A DNA stretch of 5,267 nt from Bacteroidota bacterium (GTDB taxonomy: Bacteria > Bacteroidota > Bacteroidia > Flavobacteriales > Flavobacteriaceae). The notes beneath the pieces were generated by a model. It saw nothing but the letters and a program-made list of their open reading frames with translations, was not told the DNA's origin and made no database searches. Below, piece by piece: positions 1 to 5,267 of this stretch. The position numbers and the translations under genes are program-made. Each line of letters begins with the position of its first letter. Within the stretch, counting starts at the first letter, position 1. Where the stretch lies: the NCBI GenBank assembly GCA_021793535.1, contig JAJYSO010000152.1:1-5267 (forward strand), written 5' to 3'.

Positions 1-548
1 TAATGCCAACCGTAGGTTTCACCGACATACCCGACGATCAAACCGGCAAGAAAAGCACCGACATTAATCCCGATATAGAAAATCGTAAACCCTTGATCTC
101 TACGAATATCACCCGGTCTGTAGAGCCCCCCTACCATCGTAGAGATATTTGGCTTTAACATCCCCACCCCAGCGACAATCAAGACTAATCCGGTGTAAAA
201 AGCCCACATCTCTTCAAAGGATAAAATACCGTGTCCCATGACCAATAAGACTCCGCCAACGAGAACAGATTTCTTCTGTCCCAAAAATTTATCGGCAATC
301 CATCCTCCTGGAATAGAGGCCACATATACAAACATGGTATACCACCCATAAAGTGCCAAAGCTTCTCCATCGGTCCAACCCAATCCCGGATTTTCACCTT
401 GGGCCCTGGCCACCAAGTACAAAACAAGGATGGCTCGCATTCCATAATAACTGAAGCGCTCCCACATTTCTGTGAAAAAAAGAATGTAAAGGCCTATGGG
501 ATTTCCAAATAATTCCTTTTGATTTTGATATTGACGAGAATCATTCAT
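1..548 (-). CDS. POT/PTR2-family proton-coupled oligopeptide transporter, N-terminal part (cut by window edge)
   Basis: Inner-membrane major facilitator protein expected to import di- and tripeptides with protons. Only the first 182 residues are present; the reading frame stays open to the left edge, so the C-terminal half or more lies outside. I read it by translating the complement from the ATG at 548. Visible family signatures are the proton-coupling motif EMWERFSYYG (residues 27-36, the ExxERFxYYG motif), Arg38 at the usual peptide-carboxylate-binding position, GGWIADKFLGQKK (81-93, PTR2 signature 1), Lys132 in GMLKPN (the conserved TM4 lysine), and FTIFYIGINVGAF (154-166, PTR2 signature 2). 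About five hydrophobic segments are visible. The start lies 21 bases after the stop of the upstream peptidase gene on the same strand, with no terminator between, so the two are probably co-transcribed. No clear ribosome binding site is seen, as is common in Bacteroidota. The family call is firm; exact substrate range is inferred. Confidence 0.93.
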   Translation of the reverse strand, partial: MNDSRQYQNQKELFGNPIGLYILFFTEMWERFSYYGMRAILVLYLVARAQGENPGLGWTDGEALALYGWYTMFVYVASIPGGWIADKFLGQKKSVLVGGVLLVMGHGILSFEEMWAFYTGLVLIVAGVGMLKPNISTMVGGLYRPGDIRRDQGFTIFYIGINVGAFLAGLIVGYVGETYGWH

Positions 549-569
549 GAAATTACCGTTTAATTAATC

Positions 570-2750
570 TTAGAGGTTTTTGTGTATAAATTGAGTCATT
601 TTACGATACAATTGATTACGGGTGTTCCCCCCGTATATACCGTGATCATTATCAGGATATATAGCCCAGTCAAAATCTTTATCCGCCTGAATCAAGGCTT
701 CGATCATTTGCATCGAATTTTGAACATGAACGTTGTCATCTCCACTACCGTGTACTAACAAAAATTTTCCCTTTAACTGATCCACATGCGTGATGGGTGA
801 GTTTTGATCATAGCCCTCAGGGTTTTCCTGCGGTGTATTCATATAGCGTTCGGTATAAATGGAATCATAAAAACGCCAGCTGGTTACCGGCGCCACTGCA
901 ATGGCCATCTTAAACGTGTCTGCTCCTTGAAAAAGGGCATTTGAGGCCATAAAGCCACCGTAACTCCAACCCCATATTCCAATTCGATCAGCATCGATGA
1001 AACTTTCTTTTCCCAATTTTTGAGCCACGGCGATTTGATCTTGCACTTCGTACTTCCCCAGCTGAAGTTGTGTGGACTTTTTAAAATCAGCACCTTTAAA
1101 TCCCGTTCCTCGCCCATCTACACAGGCTACAATATACCCTTGGGAGGCCAGCATTTCATACCAAAAATCGTTGGCCGCGTAAAAGGAATTTGAAACCTGC
1201 TGAGATCCCGGTCCCGAGTATTGAAACAAAAACAAAGGATACTTCTTATCTGGATCAAAATCTTTGGGCTTGATCATCCACATGTTGAGCGTATTCCCAT
1301 TAATGTCGAGGGTAGAAAGTTCTTTCCCCGAGAGATCGTAATCTTTTAATTGCTCTCGCAAGGCGCGATTATCTTCTATGGTTCGCACTAACTTTCCATT
1401 CGAAGCCTTGTGCAAGGTATACACATTTGGGGTACGGACGTCGTTAAAGGTGTTGATGAAATACACAAAATTTTGACTGAAATCCGCTTCATTTGTACCG
1501 GTATTAGGCGTCAGCCTTTTCTTTTGTTTGCCTTGTAAGGATATGGAATATACATCCCTGTTGATACTTCCGTTTTCCGTGCTCTGATAAAAAAGACGGT
1601 CCTTCTGTTGATCATATCCATAAAAAAGCGTCACATCCCAATCTCCATGTGTTACTTGTCGAATGAGCGCACCGGTATGGTCGTAGTAATAAATATGGTT
1701 CCAGTTGTCTTTCTCACTGGTCCAGATGAAACTGTTATCGGCTAAAAACGTAAGGTTATCCGTAATATCGATGTAGGCAGAATCTTCTTCGTGTAAGACT
1801 ACTTTAGCGGTATAGTCAGTAGCTTGTACAAAAAGAAGGTCCAATTCATCCTGATGTCTATTCATTGCCTGCACACTCAAGATATCCGGATCTTCCGTCC
1901 ATTTAATCCGCGGCAAATACTCATAGGTTCTCCCCAGATCAATCTGCTGAAGTTGGGCGGTCTTCAAATCATAAATCCAAAGCGAAACCTTTGAATTATT
2001 TTCTCCTGCCTTGGGATACTTGTAGGTATAGGGATAGGGATAAAGGTCTCTTTGTGGAGAAGTCCCGTAATATTCCATGGTGATCTCAGGAACTTGGGAT
2101 TCATCAAACCGCAAGAACCCTATTTTTGTTCCATCCTTATTCCACGCATAGGCCCGGGTAAATGCAAACTCTTCTTCATATACCCAGTCCGTAGTTCCGT
2201 TAATAATGGCATTCACCTTACCATCTTTTGTAATTTGTAAGGGCTCCTCCTGATCAAGATCTCTTATATACAGATTGTTTTCGTAGGAAAATGCTACTTT
2301 CTTACCATCAGGCGAAAAAGTAGGCTCCTTGATTTTATGCGGACTGACTTTCACCAAGCTTTGATCCTCCAGGGAGTACACATAATAAACGCCTTGGGTT
2401 GATCGTCTGTAAATAGATTCTAGCTCTGTAGAGAGCAGGGCTGCAGACTCATCTGCATTAAAGTCATACGTTCGAAAATAAGGCAATCCCGGAATTGCCT
2501 TTGCATCGATCAGGGTCCGCGTCTTTTCTCCGGTTTCATAACTAAAAGCATCTACACGAACGGAGTGCTGTTCACGATCCACCTTTAAAACCGAATATTC
2601 CTCTCCGTTTTTCAGGGAACGAAGCGCTTCCAATCTTTCTTGGGAGAAAGTTCCCTTGCTCCAAATATCCTCAAGGGTAATATTTTTCTGAGCAAAAGTA
2701 AAGGGCAAAACAAACAAAAAAAGAACAGGGAGTAGTATCGCTTTTTTCAT
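570..2750 (-). CDS. Secreted dipeptidyl peptidase IV (S9B family serine exopeptidase)
   Basis: Serine exopeptidase that removes N-terminal X-Pro or X-Ala dipeptides. The N-terminus MKKAILLPVLFLFVLPFTFAQ is a signal peptide with likely cleavage near residues 20-21, so the enzyme acts in the periplasm or at the cell surface. A beta-propeller (DPPIV_N, roughly 80-440) contains the double-Glu motif DWVYEEE, where Glu193 and Glu194 align with human DPP4 Glu205/Glu206 that hold the substrate N-terminus. The C-terminal alpha/beta-hydrolase domain (roughly 500-726) shows oxyanion Tyr511 (QYSGPGSQ), nucleophile Ser596 in GWSYGG, Asp671 in GSGDDNVH, His703 in DNDHGIYGG, and S1-pocket residues Trp625, Tyr628 and Tyr632 (YDSIYTERY). 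All key residues are intact. The ATG at 2750 is chosen over an in-frame TTG 33 bases upstream, because the ATG directly begins the signal peptide and gives 726 aa, close to the roughly 720-residue bacterial DPP IV enzymes. It is first gene of a likely operon with the peptide transporter. DPP IV rather than tripeptidyl activity is inferred from the double Glu. Confidence 0.95.
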   Translation of the reverse strand: MKKAILLPVLFLFVLPFTFAQKNITLEDIWSKGTFSQERLEALRSLKNGEEYSVLKVDREQHSVRVDAFSYETGEKTRTLIDAKAIPGLPYFRTYDFNADESAALLSTELESIYRRSTQGVYYVYSLEDQSLVKVSPHKIKEPTFSPDGKKVAFSYENNLYIRDLDQEEPLQITKDGKVNAIINGTTDWVYEEEFAFTRAYAWNKDGTKIGFLRFDESQVPEITMEYYGTSPQRDLYPYPYTYKYPKAGENNSKVSLWIYDLKTAQLQQIDLGRTYEYLPRIKWTEDPDILSVQAMNRHQDELDLLFVQATDYTAKVVLHEEDSAYIDITDNLTFLADNSFIWTSEKDNWNHIYYYDHTGALIRQVTHGDWDVTLFYGYDQQKDRLFYQSTENGSINRDVYSISLQGKQKKRLTPNTGTNEADFSQNFVYFINTFNDVRTPNVYTLHKASNGKLVRTIEDNRALREQLKDYDLSGKELSTLDINGNTLNMWMIKPKDFDPDKKYPLFLFQYSGPGSQQVSNSFYAANDFWYEMLASQGYIVACVDGRGTGFKGADFKKSTQLQLGKYEVQDQIAVAQKLGKESFIDADRIGIWGWSYGGFMASNALFQGADTFKMAIAVAPVTSWRFYDSIYTERYMNTPQENPEGYDQNSPITHVDQLKGKFLLVHGSGDDNVHVQNSMQMIEALIQADKDFDWAIYPDNDHGIYGGNTRNQLYRKMTQFIHKNL

Positions 2751-2815
2751 AGAGGAATGTTTGATAAATGGGATCCGCCCCAATTTTACTAAAAAAAGAA
2801 CAAAGAAAAGCGACT

Positions 2816-2845
2816 TGGAGCGTTAAATGTACCTTTTACGCCCCA
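2816..2845. other. Interrupted dyad symmetry in the divergent intergenic region
   Basis: Two 12-base arms around a 6-base centre (TGTACC, 2828-2833) pair at 10 of 12 positions; the core is GCGTTAAA (2820-2827) against TTTTACGC (2834-2841), extended outward by TGG/CCA. It lies between the divergent dpp4-like and HMG-CoA reductase starts. It could be an operator for a dimeric regulator or a hairpin in the leader of the leftward transcript. It is not followed on either strand by the long T-run of an intrinsic terminator. Function is unknown and chance is possible. Confidence 0.35.
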
Positions 2846-2917
2846 CCAAACCCGAATGCAGTCCCGTTTTAATAATGGAAAACAAACTTCCTGTCGAATT
2901 AAGATCGTTAAAAACAT

Positions 2918-2925
2918 TAACTTTG
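2918..2925 (+). promoter_or_regulatory. Candidate Bacteroidota -7 promoter box (TAACTTTG) for the HMG-CoA reductase gene
   Basis: TAACTTTG matches the Bacteroidota sigma-ABfr -7 consensus TAnnTTTG at every fixed position and lies 28 bases before the ATG at 2954, implying a leader of roughly 20 bases. No convincing TTG-type -33 element is found at the expected distance upstream, which lowers confidence. A 5-base inverted repeat, GTTAA (2907-2911) and TTAAC (2917-2921), overlaps the box. Confidence 0.5.
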
Positions 2926-2953
2926 TCTCCTATATAAAAACAACTCTTTTGTT

Positions 2954-4255
2954 ATGAAAGAAGTTTCTGGATTTTCCAAGCGCTCTAAAGAAGAAAAAAT
3001 TACTTGGCTGACCTCACATTTTTTTAAGTCACCTGATAAAGCAAGTGCAGTATTAAAGCAATATTGGAATGAGGATATAAAGCTCCAGCAGCTGCATGAT
3101 GAGTTTAGTGAAAACACTTTATCCAATTACTATTTACCCTTTGGGGTAGCTCCAAATTTTAAAATCAACAATGCTTTTTATGCCATCCCCATGGTGACGG
3201 AGGAAAGTTCTGTAGTGGCAGCTGCCTGTAAAGCGGCCAAGTTTTGGAAAGACAAAGGGGGCTTCAAAGCCGAGGTATTGGGAACGACAAAATCCGGACA
3301 GGTTCACTTTCTATACAAGGGAAGTTACCCCGAACTTCAGGCCTTCTTTCAGCAGATCAAAACACAATTGTGGAACTCAACAGCCAGTTTAACGCAAAAC
3401 ATGCGAAAACGCGGAGGAGGACTAACGCGTATGGAATTGGTAGATAAGACAACAGCCTTAGAAAACTACTATCAGCTAGATTGTGATTTCGAAACGGCAG
3501 ACGCCATGGGAGCAAATTTCATCAACTCCTGTCTTGAACAAATCGCCAAAACTTTCAAAGGCCTAGCTATGGAAGATGAAACGTTAAGCGAAACTCCTGA
3601 AATCATCATGTCCATTCTTTCCAATTACGTCCCCAAGTGCTTGGTGAGAGCAGAAGTCAATTGTTCAATAAATGATTTCTTTCCCGATAAGGATACTTCG
3701 CAAAACTTTGCCCGAAAATTTGTAGAAGCCGTAAAAATAGCACGAGTTGTAATTGAAAGAGCCGTCACCCATAACAAAGGCATTATGAACGGAATAGACG
3801 CTGTTATTTTGGCCACAGGCAACGATTTCAGGGCAATAGAAGCTTGTGCACAAGCCTACGCTTGTCGAAGTGGTCAATACTCCAGCCTCACCCAAGCCGA
3901 AATCCAAGGAGATCAATTTCGATTTTGGATAGAAATCCCTTTGGCACTCGGAACCGTAGGTGGATTAACCCGACTACACCCTATGGTGACCTTCGCTCTT
4001 GAACTCTTGCAAAACCCGACGGCAAAAGAACTGATGCAAATTGTCGCAGTAGTAGGACTAGCTCAAAACTTTGCTGCTATCGGTTCTCTAGTCACAACAG
4101 GGATCCAAGAGGGACACATGAAGATGCATTTGAACAATATCCTCAACCAGTTCGAAGCCACCGCCGAAGAACGAAAACAAATTACACTTCACTTTAAATC
4201 CCATACCGTATCCTATAGATCTGTATTGGATCAACTTGAAAAAATCCGAAAATAA
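2954..4255 (+). CDS. Hydroxymethylglutaryl-CoA reductase, class II
   Basis: Interconverts HMG-CoA and mevalonate with a nicotinamide cofactor; cytosolic, with no signal peptide or membrane segment. At 433 residues it is close to the 428-residue Pseudomonas mevalonii enzyme. Conserved blocks in order are ENTLSNYYLPFGVAPNF (53-69), the substrate loop PMVTEESSVVAAA (79-91) with catalytic Glu84, the cofactor motif DAMGAN (183-188), KGIMNGIDAVILATGND (275-291) with catalytic Lys275 and Asp291, AYACRSGQYSSLT (301-313), GTVGGLTRLHP (333-343), and IQEGHMKMH (384-392) with catalytic His388 before the mobile C-terminal flap. All four catalytic residues are present. The usual EEPS is EESS here, a mild deviation. 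The ATG at 2954 follows a TAnnTTTG box and has no Shine-Dalgarno sequence. A GHMP kinase starts 7 bases after the stop, which favours mevalonate synthesis for isoprenoids over mevalonate degradation, the role class II enzymes were first known for. Direction and cofactor preference are inferred. Confidence 0.95.
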   Translation: MKEVSGFSKRSKEEKITWLTSHFFKSPDKASAVLKQYWNEDIKLQQLHDEFSENTLSNYYLPFGVAPNFKINNAFYAIPMVTEESSVVAAACKAAKFWKDKGGFKAEVLGTTKSGQVHFLYKGSYPELQAFFQQIKTQLWNSTASLTQNMRKRGGGLTRMELVDKTTALENYYQLDCDFETADAMGANFINSCLEQIAKTFKGLAMEDETLSETPEIIMSILSNYVPKCLVRAEVNCSINDFFPDKDTSQNFARKFVEAVKIARVVIERAVTHNKGIMNGIDAVILATGNDFRAIEACAQAYACRSGQYSSLTQAEIQGDQFRFWIEIPLALGTVGGLTRLHPMVTFALELLQNPTAKELMQIVAVVGLAQNFAAIGSLVTTGIQEGHMKMHLNNILNQFEATAEERKQITLHFKSHTVSYRSVLDQLEKIRK

Positions 4256-4262
4256 AAGCAAC

Positions 4263-5219
4263 ATGCAGCAACATTTTCACAGCAACGGCAAACTCTTATT
4301 AACCGCAGAGTTTTTGGTAATTGACGGAGCAAGAGCACTGGCCGTACCTTGTCAATATGGACAAAGTATGGAGGTGGAGGAGATTGAAGAACCCGAGATT
4401 TTATTCGAAAGTTATACGGACGAAGGAAAAATGTGGTATGATGGTGTCTTCTCCATCACCGAAGAAGGGATTAGCAATATTTATGGCTCTGTATACGGCT
4501 CCTCGGATGAAAAAGAAGGAGAGCGTCTGGTGTCAGAGCGCCTTGAACAAATTTTAAATGCCCTGCTGCGCATAAAGCGGTCATTTTTTCAAAACCGAGG
4601 CTTTATCATTAAAAATCGACTGGACTTTCCAAGAGATTGGGGACTGGGCACTTCCTCTACCCTGCTCTCCAATTTGGCAGCATGGACAGATATCAACCCG
4701 TATTATCTATCGAACGCCACTTTCGGAGGAAGCGGCTACGACATCGCCTGTGCAACCAGCCATCAGCCCATTCTCTACCAGCGGGTACAAGCAGATAGCC
4801 CGTTGATCGGAAAGGCCAATTTTGACCCGCCCTTTAAGGAAGAGCTTTTCTTTGTTTACCTTAACCGAAAACAAGATACACGGGAAGTGGTCAAACGCTA
4901 TAAAGAATTGAATCCTGAAAAGAGAACACACTGGGTGAATGAAGCTTCTTTTCTGACCGAGAGCTTCGTGAACTGCAAGGATCGATCGGCATTCGAAAAG
5001 CTTATCGAGGCTCATGAAAGCCTACTGGCCAAGGTCCTTGACCTCCCCATGGTAAAACGCGCCTATTTCCACGACTATCCCGGAGCCATAAAAAGCTTAG
5101 GGGCCTGGGGAGGAGATTTTATTCTTGTAACAGGAACAAAGGAAGATCACCAGTATTTTGAAAAGAAGGGGTACAGCACTATTATACGCTATAAAGATCT
5201 CGTGCTAAATAAGCAGTAA
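4263..5219 (+). CDS. GYDIA-family GHMP kinase, putative mevalonate-pathway kinase
   Basis: Small soluble ATP-dependent kinase of the GHMP (galacto-, homoserine, mevalonate, phosphomevalonate) superfamily, 318 residues. Motif 1 is SNGKLLLTAEFLVIDGARALAVP (about residues 7-29), resembling the PGK-LxGEH start of mevalonate kinases. The phosphate-binding motif 2 is FPRDWGLGTSST (122-133), a variant of PxxxGLGSSA. The family-naming GGSGYDIA (155-162) supplies Asp160, the likely catalytic base. Motif 3 is GAWGGDFIL (280-288), in place of the usual GxGGGG. The ATG at 4263 is preferred over an in-frame TTG at 4236, which would overlap the reductase gene and add nine polar residues before motif 1. The gene begins 7 bases after the HMG-CoA reductase stop, so the two are almost certainly one transcript and may be translationally coupled. 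Mevalonate or phosphomevalonate is the expected substrate from context, but sequence alone does not decide it. Superfamily membership is firm; the substrate is inferred. Confidence 0.88.
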   Translation: MQQHFHSNGKLLLTAEFLVIDGARALAVPCQYGQSMEVEEIEEPEILFESYTDEGKMWYDGVFSITEEGISNIYGSVYGSSDEKEGERLVSERLEQILNALLRIKRSFFQNRGFIIKNRLDFPRDWGLGTSSTLLSNLAAWTDINPYYLSNATFGGSGYDIACATSHQPILYQRVQADSPLIGKANFDPPFKEELFFVYLNRKQDTREVVKRYKELNPEKRTHWVNEASFLTESFVNCKDRSAFEKLIEAHESLLAKVLDLPMVKRAYFHDYPGAIKSLGAWGGDFILVTGTKEDHQYFEKKGYSTIIRYKDLVLNKQ

Positions 5220-5267
5220 AAGAAATACAGCCTTCCTTTCTTATGTGCTATAGGCAGGGTCCCCCCT

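Noticed and set aside
185..445. 86-codon minus-strand open frame.
   Set aside because: It lies inside the POT transporter gene on the same strand in another frame; the transporter frame carries the conserved motifs.
2751..2783. Upstream in-frame TTG start adding 11 residues to the dipeptidyl peptidase.
   Set aside because: The extension places a polar stretch before a textbook MKK-hydrophobic signal peptide; the ATG at 2750 gives the family's usual length.
2801..2808. Minus-strand TTTCTTTG as a -7 box for the dipeptidyl peptidase gene (also GAAGTTTG at 2883-2890).
   Set aside because: Each misses one fixed base of TAnnTTTG and neither has a TTG-type -33 element at suitable spacing, so the leftward promoter remains unassigned.
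3665..3916. Minus-strand open frames opposite the HMG-CoA reductase gene.
   Set aside because: The plus frame here encodes catalytic Lys275 and Asp291 blocks; the antisense frames show no family features.
4236..4262. In-frame TTG start for the GHMP kinase overlapping the reductase gene by 20 bases.
   Set aside because: The nine added residues are polar and unlike the start of GHMP kinases, while the ATG at 4263 falls just before motif 1.
4707..5015. 102-codon minus-strand open frame opposite the GHMP kinase.
   Set aside because: It is antisense to the GYDIA block and downstream kinase sequence and resembles no known protein.
5220..5267. Possible terminator after the GHMP kinase.
   Set aside because: Only a 4-base GCCT/AGGC pairing with a long loop is visible and no T-run follows; a terminator may lie beyond the window.

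Overview
The window reads as a chromosomal segment of a Bacteroidota member, most likely Flavobacteriia. The evidence is moderate-to-low GC content, gene starts without a clear Shine-Dalgarno sequence, a TAnnTTTG-type -7 promoter box, and the gene families present. It holds four protein-coding genes in two divergent pairs. No RNA genes, CRISPR, mobile elements or phage-like genes were seen.

Left arm (1-2750, minus strand): a secreted S9B dipeptidyl peptidase IV (dpp4-like, 726 aa) is followed after 21 bases by a POT/PTR2-family proton-coupled oligopeptide transporter. The transporter runs off the left edge, so only its N-terminal 182 residues are visible. Together they look like a peptide-scavenging unit: the exopeptidase trims dipeptides, favouring Pro or Ala at the second position, from peptides outside the cytoplasm, and the transporter imports di- and tripeptides.

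Centre (2751-2953): a 203-base divergent intergenic region holds a perfect TAnnTTTG box for the rightward pair and a 30-base interrupted dyad with no assigned role.

Right arm (2954-5219, plus strand): a class II HMG-CoA reductase (433 aa) is followed after 7 bases by a GHMP-superfamily kinase (318 aa) carrying the GYDIA sequence that names a family found in this phylum. The pairing points to mevalonate-pathway isoprenoid synthesis, with the kinase likely acting on mevalonate or phosphomevalonate. Its exact substrate cannot be read from sequence. The last 48 bases hold no recognisable gene or convincing terminator.

Most of the window is ordinary metabolic gene content. The least characterised element is the GYDIA kinase. 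I saw no evidence of a defence system or other novel multi-gene system.
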